A stretch of DNA of 64,000 bases, taken from contig NZ_JACEFC010000007.1 in the NCBI RefSeq assembly GCF_014180715.1, forward strand, positions 1 through 64,000, read 5' to 3'. Numbering within the stretch: position 1 is the stretch's first letter; every line of letters starts with the position of its first letter. Below the pieces are notes generated by a model. The model saw only the letters and a list, made by a program, of their open reading frames with translations. It was not told where the DNA came from and ran no database searches. This stretch comes from Nocardioides stalactiti (lineage in GTDB: Bacteria; Actinomycetota; Actinomycetes; Propionibacteriales; Nocardioidaceae). A program made the position numbers and the translations under genes. Below are positions 42,235 to 50,727 of the stretch, piece after piece.

Positions 42235-43116
42235 TTGGTCCCCCTCTGGAACCGCGTCCGGGCGGTCGTCCTCGGCCTCCTCGGCATCGCCGCGGTGGTC
42301 GCGACCTGGGACGTCTACAAGGCGGTCGGCCCGGCCGAGGGCGTGCTCGTCGGCGAGACCCGGGTGCTGCCGCGGACGACCGAGCTCGCGATGCCGCACT
42401 CCTGGGAGATGCTCCAGCGGTTCAGCGAGCCGGTCACCGGGCTGGCCGGCGCCCCCGACGCGTTCGACGCCGTGCTCGACGCCAGCCTGTTCTCGCTCGG
42501 CCTGGCCGCGCGCGGCTGGCTGATCGGGGTCGTCGTCGGGCTGGCGCTCGCACTCCTCATGAGCCGGCTGCGGATCGTGGAGTCGGCGCTGCTGCCGTGG
42601 GTGATCCTCAGCCAGACGGTGCCGCTCATCGCGATCGCGCCGCTGGTGCGCCGCTGGGGATCGGAGATCCAGATCGGCGGCCACGTGTGGAGCAGCGAGG
42701 ACTCGGTCGCGGTCATCGCGGCGTACTTGGCGTTCTTCCCCGTCGCGGTCGGGGCCCTGCGCGGCCTGAAGTCGCCGGACAGGACCCACCTCGACCTGAT
42801 GCGGGCCTACGGCGTCGGGTGGTGGCGCTCGCTGCTCACCCTCCGGCTGCCGTCCTCCGTCCCCTACCTGCTGCCGGCCCTGCGCCTCGCAGCCGCCAGC
42901 GCCGTCATCGGCGCGGTCGTGGCCGAGGTGTCGATCGGCCTCAAGGGCGGTCTCGGCCGGATGGTCATCGACTACGCCGTCGCCGCGTCCGGCGACCCGG
43001 CCAAGCCGTGGGCGCCGATCTTCGGCGCCGTCGTCATCGGACTGGTCGCCGCCGGAGCGATCGGGCTTCTCGGCCTCGTCCTGCGCCCCTTCCGCCTGAC
43101 AGGAGTTCCTTCATGA
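42235..43116 (+). CDS. ABC transporter permease 1 (NMT1/SsuC type)
   Basis: This 293-residue inner-membrane protein of the BPD_transp_1 family has an N-terminal helix (VVLGLLGIAAVVATWDV). A loop of about 50 residues follows, then five helices with the cytoplasmic EAA-like loop MRAYGVGWWRSLLTLRLPSSVPYLLPALRLA. The start is TTG 42235, four bases after the previous stop. ATGA links it to the ATPase gene. It imports, with the following three genes, a small organic nitrogen compound, probably the pyrimidine or hydantoin degraded by the operon. Confidence 0.9.
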   Translation: MVPLWNRVRAVVLGLLGIAAVVATWDVYKAVGPAEGVLVGETRVLPRTTELAMPHSWEMLQRFSEPVTGLAGAPDAFDAVLDASLFSLGLAARGWLIGVVVGLALALLMSRLRIVESALLPWVILSQTVPLIAIAPLVRRWGSEIQIGGHVWSSEDSVAVIAAYLAFFPVAVGALRGLKSPDRTHLDLMRAYGVGWWRSLLTLRLPSSVPYLLPALRLAAASAVIGAVVAEVSIGLKGGLGRMVIDYAVAASGDPAKPWAPIFGAVVIGLVAAGAIGLLGLVLRPFRLTGVPS

Positions 43117-43946
43117 GCACGCCAGCGGGGATGGAGCCGGCGATCAGCGTCACCGGGGTCGACCGCGTGTTCGGCAAGGGCCGCAAGCAGGTCGTCGCCC
43201 TCCAGGACGTCGACCTGACCGTCGCCGACGGCGAGTTCGTCTCGCTCATCGGGCCCAGCGGCTGCGGCAAGAGCACCCTGCTGCGCCTGGTCGCCGACCT
43301 CGACACCGCGACCTCCGGTGACCTCCGGGTCTTCGGCAAGGGCGTCCGCCAGGCTCGGCTCGACCAGGACTACGGGATCGCCTTCCAGCAGGCCGGCCTG
43401 CTGCCCTGGCGGACCGTGGCCGGCAACGTGGAGCTCCCGCTGCGGCTGCACGGTGCGTCCGCGGCGATGCGCAAGGCGCGGGTCGCCGAGCTGCTCGACC
43501 TGGTCGGGCTGTCCGACTTCGCCAAGAGCCACCCCGACCAGCTCTCCGGTGGCATGCAGCAGCGGGTGGCGATCGCGCGCGCCCTCGCCGAGAGCCCGCG
43601 GCTGCTGCTGATGGACGAGCCGTTCGGTGCGCTGGACGAGATCACCCGGGAGCGGATGCAGAACGAGCTCGTGCGGATCTGCGCCGAGACCGGGGCCGCC
43701 GTGCTGTTCGTGACCCACTCGATCCCCGAGGCCGTGTTCCTCTCCGACCGCGTCGTCGTGATGTCGCCGCGTCCCGGGCGGATCACCGGCATCGTCGACG
43801 TCCGCGCCGACGGGCTCGTGGGCGCTCACGACCGCACCGAGCGGGCGCGCGACGAGGAGGGCTTCTTCCGGGCGGTCGCCGAGGTGCGCAGCCTCCTCCA
43901 CGGCACCCCCATGCCCACCCTGGCCGCCGAAGGACTCGAGAAGTGA
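43113..43946 (+). CDS. ABC transporter ATP-binding protein (NMT1/SsuB type)
   Basis: This 277-residue ATPase has Walker A GPSGCGKST (about 45-53), Q-loop IAFQQAGLLPWRTV, signature LSGGMQQRVAIARAL, Walker B LLLMDEPFGALDE and H-loop FVTHSIPEAV. That is the pattern of nitrate/sulfonate/taurine-type importers. It overlaps permease 1 by ATGA and permease 2 by GTGA. The CAGGAG ribosome site lies in the upstream gene. It powers import of the operon substrate. Confidence 0.95.
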   Translation: MSTPAGMEPAISVTGVDRVFGKGRKQVVALQDVDLTVADGEFVSLIGPSGCGKSTLLRLVADLDTATSGDLRVFGKGVRQARLDQDYGIAFQQAGLLPWRTVAGNVELPLRLHGASAAMRKARVAELLDLVGLSDFAKSHPDQLSGGMQQRVAIARALAESPRLLLMDEPFGALDEITRERMQNELVRICAETGAAVLFVTHSIPEAVFLSDRVVVMSPRPGRITGIVDVRADGLVGAHDRTERARDEEGFFRAVAEVRSLLHGTPMPTLAAEGLEK

Positions 43947-44761
43947 CCGCCGTGGACCCCGTCGCCGCGGGCCGCGTCACCCGGCCCCGGCTCCCGATCA
44001 CCGAGGTGCGGTGGAGCACCGTCCTCGCGCCGCTGGGGCTGGGCGCGCTCGTCGTCCTCGGTTGGGAGCTGCTCGTGGACCGGGCGGAGATCGAGCCGTT
44101 CATCCTGCCCGCACCGAGCGCCATCTGGGAGCAGGTCACCGCCAACGCCGGCACGATCACCGACGGCGCGACGGTCACCGGCCGCAACGCCCTCATCGGG
44201 ATGCTGGCCGGCGCGGTCGTCGGCGTGCTCGGCGCGGCGGTCGCCGGCACGTTCCGGTTCGTCGACCAGATGGCGGCGCCGGTCGTCGCGGCGCTCGCGG
44301 TGATCCCGATCGTCGCGCTGGCACCCGTGCTCTACTCGATGTTCGGTGCCGCGGTGAACACCGGCCGGATCATCGTCGCCGGGGTGTCGGTCGCCGTCCC
44401 CGTCTATCTCAACACCCTGCGCGGCATCCGGCAGGTGCGGGCCGTCCACCGCGACCTGATGACCGCCTACGCAGCCAAGCCGCTCCAGGTGATCCGGACC
44501 GTCACCCTGCCGACAGCGACGCCGTACGTCTTCACCGGCCTGAGGGTCGCGTCGTCGCTCGCCGTCATCGCGGCTCTCATCGCCGAGTACTTCGGCGGCC
44601 CGATCGGTGGCCTCGGCAAGTCGATCACCTCCTCCGCGGCCAGCAGCAACTACCCGCTGGCGTGGGCCTACGTGTCGGGAGCGATCGTCCTGGGCCTCCT
44701 CTTCTACGTCGTGACGCTGCTCGTGGAGCTGTGGTTCTCGCGTCACCACCGACCTGCTTGA
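43943..44761 (+). CDS. ABC transporter permease 2 (NMT1/SsuC type)
   Basis: This 272-residue BPD_transp_1 protein has about six helices and the EAA-like loop MTAYAAKPLQVIRTVTLPTATPYVFTGLRVASSLAVIAALIAEYFG. The N-terminus GLGALVVLGWELLVDRAEIEPFILPAPSAIWEQV is typical of pyrimidine/sulfonate-class permeases. The GTG start overlaps the ATPase stop. Two different permease genes imply a heterodimeric membrane part. Together with the substrate-binding protein encoded next it forms a complete importer. Confidence 0.92.
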   Translation: MTAVDPVAAGRVTRPRLPITEVRWSTVLAPLGLGALVVLGWELLVDRAEIEPFILPAPSAIWEQVTANAGTITDGATVTGRNALIGMLAGAVVGVLGAAVAGTFRFVDQMAAPVVAALAVIPIVALAPVLYSMFGAAVNTGRIIVAGVSVAVPVYLNTLRGIRQVRAVHRDLMTAYAAKPLQVIRTVTLPTATPYVFTGLRVASSLAVIAALIAEYFGGPIGGLGKSITSSAASSNYPLAWAYVSGAIVLGLLFYVVTLLVELWFSRHHRPA

Positions 44762-44792
44762 CACCCCACCCCGAAGGAAACAGGAGAAGCAC

Positions 44793-45977
44793 ATGAGGAC
44801 ACACCTGAAGCTGGGGGTGGCCGCGGCGGCCCTCGCCCTCGTCGTCACCGGCTGCTCGAGCGACGACGACGGCGGCTCGTCGTCCGAGGTCGACGTCAAG
44901 GCCAACGAGGACTGCGCCACCCGGACCGAGGAGGCGCGCGACGCCGGCGACCTCACCGAGGTCTCGCTCCAGCTCCAGTGGGTGTCGCAGGCCCAGTTCG
45001 CGGGCTACTACGCGGCGGTCGCCGAGTGCTTCTACGTCGACGAGGGCCTCGACGTGAAGATCGTCGAGGGCGGCGTCGACATCGTCCCGCAGGACGTCCT
45101 CGCGTCCGGTGACGTCGACTACGCCATCTCGTGGGTGCCCAAGGTGCTCGGCTCGATCGAGCAGGGTGCCGGGATCACCAACGTCGCGCAGATCTTCGAG
45201 CGCAGCGCGACGACCCAGATCTCGTTCAAGGACAAGGACATCACGGCCCCCGCCGACCTCAAGGACAAGAACGTCGGCAGCTGGGGCTTCGGCAACGAGT
45301 GGGAGCTGTTCGCCGGCATGCAGTCCGCCGAGGTCACGGTGGAGGACATCAACCTGGTCCAGCAGGCGTTCGACATGAACGCCTTCCTCGCCGGCGACAT
45401 CGACGCCGCGCAGGCGATGACCTACAACGAGTACGCGCAGGTGCTCGAGACGGTCAACCCGGACACGGGTGAGCTCTACACGCCCGACGACCTCAACGTC
45501 ATCAACTGGAACGACATCGGCACCGCGATGCTCCAGGACGCGATCTGGGCGACGACCGAGAAGCTCTCCGACCCCGACTACGAGGAGCAGACGGTCGCCT
45601 TCATCAAGGCCTCGATCAAGGGATGGGCCTTCGTGCGCGACAACCCGGAGGAGGCCGCGACGATCGTGGCGGAGTCCGGCTCCGAGCTCGGCCAGAGCCA
45701 CCAGCTGTGGATGGCCAACGAGGTCAACAAGCTCATCTGGCCCTCGACCAACGGCGTCGGCGTCATCGACGAGGCCGCCTGGGCGCAGACGGTCGACATC
45801 GCGCTCAACACCCAGAACGAGACCGGCGCCACGATCATCACGGAGGAGCCGCCGAGCACGGCCTACACCAACGAGTACGTCGAGCAGGCTCTCCTCGAGC
45901 TGGAGGACGAAGGCGTCGACACCCTCGGCGCCGACTACGAGCCGATCGACGTGACGCTCCAGGAGGGGGGCAAGTAG
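44793..45977 (+). CDS. ABC transporter substrate-binding lipoprotein (NMT1/ThiY-like)
   Basis: This 394-residue protein has a lipobox (LALVVTGCSS, Cys21) and an NMT1/THI5-like periplasmic-binding fold. It includes LTEVSLQLQWVSQAQFAGYYAAVAECFYVDEGLDVKIVEGG, close to ThiY-type pyrimidine-binding proteins, and later PADLKDKNVGSWGFGNEWELFA. It delivers the substrate to the two permeases at the outer membrane face. ThiY relatives bind a pyrimidine (formyl-aminopyrimidine), which agrees with a pyrimidine-like cargo, but the exact ligand is not provable here. Confidence 0.92.
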   Translation: MRTHLKLGVAAAALALVVTGCSSDDDGGSSSEVDVKANEDCATRTEEARDAGDLTEVSLQLQWVSQAQFAGYYAAVAECFYVDEGLDVKIVEGGVDIVPQDVLASGDVDYAISWVPKVLGSIEQGAGITNVAQIFERSATTQISFKDKDITAPADLKDKNVGSWGFGNEWELFAGMQSAEVTVEDINLVQQAFDMNAFLAGDIDAAQAMTYNEYAQVLETVNPDTGELYTPDDLNVINWNDIGTAMLQDAIWATTEKLSDPDYEEQTVAFIKASIKGWAFVRDNPEEAATIVAESGSELGQSHQLWMANEVNKLIWPSTNGVGVIDEAAWAQTVDIALNTQNETGATIITEEPPSTAYTNEYVEQALLELEDEGVDTLGADYEPIDVTLQEGGK

Positions 45978-45979
45978 AG

Positions 45980-47305
45980 ATGACCGACCTCGACGCCCGG
46001 ACCTCCGAGCTCGACCGGGGGCACGTGTTCCACTCGTGGATGATGCAGTCGGCCCAGGCGACAGCCGGGCTGCTGCCCATCGCGGGTGGGCGCGGCACCC
46101 AGGTGTGGGACCACTCCGGTCGCACCTACCTGGACTTCTCCAGCCAGCTGGTCAACGTCAACATCGGGCACCAGCACCCCGCCGTCGTCGCCGCGATCCA
46201 GGAGCAGGCCGCCACGCTGGCCACGATCGGGCCCGCGACGGCCAACCTGACCCGGGGGGTCGCGGCGCAGCGGATCGCTGCCCGCGCTCCCGAGGGCTTC
46301 AACAAGGTGTTCTTCACCAACGGTGGCGCCGACGCCATCGAGAACGCCATCCGGATGGCCCGGCTGCACACGGGGCGCGACAAGGTCGTGACGACCTATC
46401 GCTCCTACCACGGCAACACCGGCGCCGCGATCGTCGCGACCGGCGACTGGAGGCGGGTCCCCAACGAGTACGCGCGCGGGCACGTCCACGTGTTCGGGCC
46501 CTACCTCTACCGGTCGGAGTTCTGGGCGACGACGCCGGAGGAGGAGTGCGAGCGAGCACTGCGCCACCTGCGTCGGGTGATCGAGTGCGAGGGTCCGGCC
46601 GGGATCGCCGCCATCCTGCTCGAGACCATCCCGGGCACCGCCGGGATCATGGTGCCCCCGCCGGGCTACCTGCCGGGCGTGAGGGCGATCGCCGACGAGT
46701 TCGGGATCATGCTCATCCTCGACGAGGTGATGGCCGGCTTCGGGCGGACCGGCGAGTGGTTCGCGCTCGACGCGTTCGACGTGAGACCGGACCTCATCAC
46801 CTTCGCCAAGGGGGTGAACTCCGGCTACGTGCCCGTAGGTGGCGTCGTCATCAACGACCCCATCGTCCGCACGTTCGAGGACCGGGTCTTCCCCGGCGGA
46901 CTCACCTACAGCGGTCACCCGCTCGCCGCCGCCTCCGTCGTCGCGTCGATCGACGCGATGGAGAGCGAGGGCATCGTGGCCAACGCGAAGCGGATCGGTG
47001 CCGAGGCCATCGGCCCCGGTCTCGCGGCGCTGGCCGAGCAGCACCCCGTCGTCGGCGAGGTCCGCGGCACCGGGGTCTTCTGGGCGATGGAGCTCGTGGC
47101 CGACCGCGCCACCCGTGAGCCCCTGCCCGCTGCACTCATGGGCACGGCCAAGGCCGAGATGCTGGCGCGCGGCCTGCTGCCCTTCATCGCCGACAACCGC
47201 ATCCACGTCGTCCCGCCGTGCACCGTCACGGCGGACGAGGTGGCCCAGGCACTGGCGACGTACGACGAAGTACTCACCCTGCTGGACAAGGAAATCTCGC
47301 AATGA
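45980..47305 (+). CDS. Class III aminotransferase, probably beta-alanine aminotransferase
   Basis: This 441-residue PLP enzyme has Gly-rich FFTNGGADAIENAIRMAR, cofactor Asp248 in LILDEVMAGFGRTGEW, PLP Lys277 in FAKGVNSGYVPVGG and a substrate Arg region near the C-terminus. Class III omega-aminotransferases convert beta-alanine or 3-aminoisobutyrate to malonate semialdehyde or methylmalonate semialdehyde. Its place between the importer and the semialdehyde dehydrogenase makes this assignment probable. It starts 3 bp after the binding-protein stop and overlaps the dehydrogenase by ATGA. Confidence 0.92.
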   Translation: MTDLDARTSELDRGHVFHSWMMQSAQATAGLLPIAGGRGTQVWDHSGRTYLDFSSQLVNVNIGHQHPAVVAAIQEQAATLATIGPATANLTRGVAAQRIAARAPEGFNKVFFTNGGADAIENAIRMARLHTGRDKVVTTYRSYHGNTGAAIVATGDWRRVPNEYARGHVHVFGPYLYRSEFWATTPEEECERALRHLRRVIECEGPAGIAAILLETIPGTAGIMVPPPGYLPGVRAIADEFGIMLILDEVMAGFGRTGEWFALDAFDVRPDLITFAKGVNSGYVPVGGVVINDPIVRTFEDRVFPGGLTYSGHPLAAASVVASIDAMESEGIVANAKRIGAEAIGPGLAALAEQHPVVGEVRGTGVFWAMELVADRATREPLPAALMGTAKAEMLARGLLPFIADNRIHVVPPCTVTADEVAQALATYDEVLTLLDKEISQ

Positions 47306-48819
47306 CCACCCCCACCGACCTGCCCGTCCTCGACCACTGGATCGCCGGTGTCGCCGACCCCGGAGAGCTCGGCGCCGCCGGCCGCACCGGCCCCGTCTAC
47401 GACCCCGCCCTCGGGGAGGTGTCCAAGCACGTCCGGTTCGCGAGCGCCGGCGACGTCGACCGAGCGGTCGCGGTCGCCAAGGCGGCGTTCGCCGACTGGG
47501 GTGAGTCGTCGATCGCCAAGCGGCAGCAGGTGCTCTTCGGCTTCCGTGAGCTGCTCAACCAGCGCAAGGGCGAGCTGGCGGCGATCCTCACCTCCGAGCA
47601 CGGCAAGGTGCTCTCGGACGCGGCCGGCGAGGTCGCCCGCGGGCTGGAGGTCGTCGAGTTCGCGTGCGGCATGCCGCACCTGGCCAAGGGCGCCTTCTCG
47701 CAGAACGTCTCCACCGACGTGGACGTCTACTCCATCAAGGAGCCGCTCGGCGTCGTCGGCATCATCAGCCCGTTCAACTTCCCGGCGATGGTCCCCATGT
47801 GGTTCTTCCCGATCGCCCTCGCGACCGGCAACACCGTCGTGCTGAAGCCGAGCGAGAAGGACCCGAGCGTCGCCAACTGGATCGCCGCGCTCCTCCAGGA
47901 GGCCGGGCTGCCCGACGGGGTCTTCAACGTCGTCCACGGCGACAAGGAGGCCGTCGACGCCCTGCTCGTCCACCCGGACGTCGCGTCGATCTCCTTCGTC
48001 GGCTCGACGCCGATCGCGCAGTACATCTACGAGACCGCGTCCGCCCACGGCAAGCGGGTGCAGGCGCTCGGCGGCGCCAAGAACCACATGCTGGTGCTGC
48101 CCGACGCCGATCTCGACCTGGTCGCCGACTCGGCCGTCAATGCCGGCTTCGGCTCGGCCGGCGAGCGGTGCATGGCGATCTCGGTGGTGCTCGCCGTGGA
48201 GCCGGTGGCCGACGACCTGATCGCCAAGATCCGCGACCGGATGGGCAAGCTCGTCATCGGCGACGGCCGCCGTTCCTGCGACATGGGGCCGCTCATCACC
48301 CGCGAGCACCGCGACAAGGTTGCGGGCTACCTCGACGTCGCGGCCGCCGACGGCGCGAGCGTCGTGGTCGACGGCCGCGAGGTGGACATCGACGGCGCGG
48401 CCGACGGGTTCTGGCTGGGACCGACCCTCATCGACCAGGTGCCGACCACCTCCGCTGTCTATCGCGACGAGATCTTCGGACCGGTGCTCTCGGTGGTCCG
48501 GGTGGCGTCGTACGCCGAGGGGGTCGAGCTCATCAACGCGGGCCCCTACGGCAACGGGACGGCCATCTTCACCAACGACGGCGGTGCCGCCCGGCGCTTC
48601 CAGCGCGAGGTGGAGGTCGGCATGGTCGGGATCAACGTTCCGATCCCGGTGCCGGTGGCCTACCACTCCTTCGGTGGCTACAAGGCGTCGATCTTCGGCG
48701 ACGCCAAGGCCTACGGTCCCCAGGGCGTGGAGTTCTTCACCCGCGAGAAGGCGATCACCAGCCGGTGGCTCGACCCCTCGCACGGGGGCATCAACCTCGG
48801 GTTCCCGCAGAACTCCTGA
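47302..48819 (+). CDS. mmsA: CoA-acylating methylmalonate/malonate-semialdehyde dehydrogenase
   Basis: This 505-residue aldehyde-dehydrogenase superfamily enzyme has SPFNFPAMVPMWFFPIAL and the nucleophile Cys290 in GSAGERCMAIS. At the place of the usual general-base glutamate it has LGGAKNH. That replacement is the hallmark of the CoA-acylating MmsA group. It turns malonate semialdehyde into acetyl-CoA plus CO2, or methylmalonate semialdehyde into propionyl-CoA. It completes the pathway from dihydropyrimidine through beta-alanine to central metabolism. It is the last gene of the operon; a hairpin follows. Confidence 0.95.
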   Translation: MTTPTDLPVLDHWIAGVADPGELGAAGRTGPVYDPALGEVSKHVRFASAGDVDRAVAVAKAAFADWGESSIAKRQQVLFGFRELLNQRKGELAAILTSEHGKVLSDAAGEVARGLEVVEFACGMPHLAKGAFSQNVSTDVDVYSIKEPLGVVGIISPFNFPAMVPMWFFPIALATGNTVVLKPSEKDPSVANWIAALLQEAGLPDGVFNVVHGDKEAVDALLVHPDVASISFVGSTPIAQYIYETASAHGKRVQALGGAKNHMLVLPDADLDLVADSAVNAGFGSAGERCMAISVVLAVEPVADDLIAKIRDRMGKLVIGDGRRSCDMGPLITREHRDKVAGYLDVAAADGASVVVDGREVDIDGAADGFWLGPTLIDQVPTTSAVYRDEIFGPVLSVVRVASYAEGVELINAGPYGNGTAIFTNDGGAARRFQREVEVGMVGINVPIPVPVAYHSFGGYKASIFGDAKAYGPQGVEFFTREKAITSRWLDPSHGGINLGFPQNS

Positions 48820-48839
48820 GCAAAATCTGGCGAGTCCGG

Positions 48840-48853
48840 CCCCGTCGGCGGGG
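48840..48853 (+). terminator. Short hairpin CCCCG-TCGG-CGGGG after mmsA
   Basis: A 5-bp GC stem with a four-base loop lies 20 bp after the mmsA stop and just before the next gene. It is a weak candidate terminator. Confidence 0.45.
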
Positions 48854-48874
48854 ACGAGTACTACGTTGCGAGAC

Positions 48875-49591
48875 GTGGCTCTCCTCTCCCTCCGCCGGCG
48901 GGTGCCGGCCCTCCTCGGCGTCGCGACGCTGAGCACCACCGCCCTGCTCGTGTCGACGGCCGGCCCTGCTGCCGCAGCCCCGGTCGAAGGCACCGTCCAC
49001 TCGAACTCCTACGCCGAGTTCGGCAACGACTGCGACATCACCAACGGCGCGGAGAGCCAGACCACGGCGTACCGCAGCGGCCAGGGAGAGCGCACCGCCT
49101 ACGCGCACGGTGAGTTCCTCGGGGAGATGGACGACGGCAGCCACGTCCGGGGTGCCCTGGGCGAGAGCGAGACCACGACGACCGCGGTGGCCACCGCGCG
49201 CAACCGGGCGTTCAAGAAGGTCGAGGTCGAGGTGTCCCACGTCGTGGTCCTCACCAACGACAGCGCGCTCGACTGCGGCATGGAGGTCCACGCTCTCAGC
49301 GAGAGCGACGGGATGCTGCGCGTGCGTCAGCCGGGACGGATCCGGATCAAGTGGAGCGGCACGGGCGGCGACGTCAGCTCGATCGCACTGCGCGCCCCCT
49401 CCGGCCGGATGCTCATCAGTCGCGACCCGTCCACGGTCAACGGCACGGCCACCGTCAACGTGCGGACGGGACTCTTCACCTGGTCCAGCCAGCTGCGGAC
49501 CAGCCTCAGCGAGTCGGCGGTGCCGCTCGACGACTCGACCATCCTGCTGAACACCTTCAAGGTCGAGGTGACCTACCTGCCGCCCGCCTGA
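48875..49591 (+). CDS. Secreted hypothetical protein
   Basis: GTG 48875 gives 238 residues with a signal peptide (SLRRRVPALLGVATLSTTALLVSTAGPAAAA-PV). The mature part is beta-rich with two cysteines (NDCDI, LDCGM) and a final all-beta stretch (ILLNTFKVEVTYLPPA). TTG 48866 is a possible alternative start. No enzyme motif or anchor is seen and I do not recognise the family. It follows the pyrimidine operon but has a separate start and no overlap, so it is likely unrelated. Confidence 0.72.
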   Translation: MALLSLRRRVPALLGVATLSTTALLVSTAGPAAAAPVEGTVHSNSYAEFGNDCDITNGAESQTTAYRSGQGERTAYAHGEFLGEMDDGSHVRGALGESETTTTAVATARNRAFKKVEVEVSHVVVLTNDSALDCGMEVHALSESDGMLRVRQPGRIRIKWSGTGGDVSSIALRAPSGRMLISRDPSTVNGTATVNVRTGLFTWSSQLRTSLSESAVPLDDSTILLNTFKVEVTYLPPA

Positions 49592-49627
49592 CCCGGTCAC
49601 TGACCGAGCCAGGAGCGTCGAGGGAGC

Positions 49628-50404
49628 TCAGATCAGCCGCTTGAGCAGCGGGAGCGGCGCGTGCTTCATGACCGGGGCCAGGGCGGCCCAGGGGAGAGGC
49701 GGCACACAGGCGTCGCCGACCTCCTTCTCGATGGCGGCGACCATCGCCCGCACGCCCTTCTCGGTCGACGCCATCAGCGGGGCCTCCCCGGCGACGTTGT
49801 CGTTCATCTCCGAGGCGATGTAGCCCGGGTAGAGGACGGTCACCTTGATCTTCTTCTGCAGCTTGGTCCCGTAGAGCTCGGTCCGCAGTCCCTCCGCGAG
49901 GTGGGCGACGCCGGCCTTGGTGGCGGCGTACGTCGTCAGTGCCTTGGGCAGCCCGCGCATCGCCGACATCGAGGAGACCATCACCAGGTGCCCGGACTCC
50001 TGGGCCCGGAACACCTCCATCGCCGCCTCGGTCTGGGCGAGGGCGCCGATGAAGTTGGTCATCGCGGTCTCGAGGTTGGCGTCGAAGCGGCCGGTGCCGA
50101 GCGGGGCGCCCTTGCCGAGCCCGGCGTTGACGACGACACGGTCGAGGTGGCCGAGCTCCTCCTTGAAGGATCGGAACGTCGTGAACACGGCGTCGGAGTC
50201 GGTGACGTCCAGCGAGCGGAGCGCGATGCGCGGCTGCTCGTGGCCGTGGTCGGCGTGCTCGGCGAGGATCTCCGCGCGCAGGTCCTCGAGCCGGTCGGTA
50301 CGACGCGCGCACAGCGCCAGGTCGTAACCGTGCTCAGCGAACTGTCGTGCCATCTCGGCGCCGAGGCCGCTCGACGCACCGGTGATGAGGATCGTCTGGG
50401 GCAT
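49628..50404 (-). CDS. Short-chain dehydrogenase/reductase
   Basis: This 258-residue Rossmann oxidoreductase has the cofactor motif TGASSGLGAEMARQFA (TGxxxGxG, about 8-15), NAGLG for strand 4, and Ser in VMVSSMSAMRG. The catalytic YxxxK is in TYAATKAGVAHLAEGLR. The arginine-rich strand 2 end (CARRTDRLEDL) indicates NADP(H). Near the C-terminus LYPGYIASEMND is typical of classical SDRs acting on steroids, fatty acids or small ketones. An 18-bp palindrome lies 39 bp upstream of its start, suggesting control by an unlinked TetR-type repressor. Confidence 0.92.
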   Translation of the reverse strand: MPQTILITGASSGLGAEMARQFAEHGYDLALCARRTDRLEDLRAEILAEHADHGHEQPRIALRSLDVTDSDAVFTTFRSFKEELGHLDRVVVNAGLGKGAPLGTGRFDANLETAMTNFIGALAQTEAAMEVFRAQESGHLVMVSSMSAMRGLPKALTTYAATKAGVAHLAEGLRTELYGTKLQKKIKVTVLYPGYIASEMNDNVAGEAPLMASTEKGVRAMVAAIEKEVGDACVPPLPWAALAPVMKHAPLPLLKRLI

Positions 50405-50442
50405 GGCGGCGAGTGTGGCAGAACCGCGAACGCGCGATGGTT

Positions 50443-50460
50443 GACCAGACTGGTCTGGTC
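50443..50460. promoter_or_regulatory. Perfect palindrome GACCAGAC-TG-GTCTGGTC
   Basis: An 18-bp perfect inverted repeat lies in the 86-bp gap between the SDR gene (minus) and the antitoxin gene (plus). Size and symmetry suit a TetR-family operator. It may control the SDR, or it may be the autoregulatory site of the antitoxin. Confidence 0.65.
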
Positions 50461-50490
50461 GACCTGGTCAGTCCGTCGTACGCTCGAGCC

Positions 50491-50727
50491 ATGAGCGTCA
50501 CGGTGAACGTCCAGGAGGCCAAGACCCGGCTCTCGGAGCTGCTCAAGCTCGTCGAGGGCGGGGAGCAGGTCGTGATTGCTCGCGCTGGCAAGCCGATCGC
50601 CGAGCTGCGGCCCGTGACCCAGATCGACTACGTCGTGGGGGGGTTCGACGTGGTGGTCGGGGATGCCTTCTTCGAGCCGCTCCCGGAGGAGGAGCTGGTG
50701 GCCTGGGAAGGCGCGGGACCGGCGTGA
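50491..50727 (+). CDS. Type II antitoxin, Phd/YefM-like
   Basis: This 78-residue protein starts SVTVNVQEAKTRLSELLKLVEGGEQVVIARAGKPIAELRPV, the DNA-binding N-terminal domain of the Phd/YefM fold. A short acidic C-terminal tail follows (FFEPLPEEELVAWEGAG) that would wrap the toxin. It neutralises the PIN-domain toxin encoded next and represses their promoter. The toxin GTG overlaps its stop (GTGA). ATG 50491 follows the palindrome at 50443-50460 by 30 bp. Confidence 0.92.
   Translation: MSVTVNVQEAKTRLSELLKLVEGGEQVVIARAGKPIAELRPVTQIDYVVGGFDVVVGDAFFEPLPEEELVAWEGAGPA

Noticed and set aside
46915-48993. Minus-strand open frame of about 690 codons opposite the aminotransferase and mmsA genes
   Set aside because: Composition is Arg/Asp/Val/Gly-biased without motifs, and the opposite strand has two textbook enzymes.
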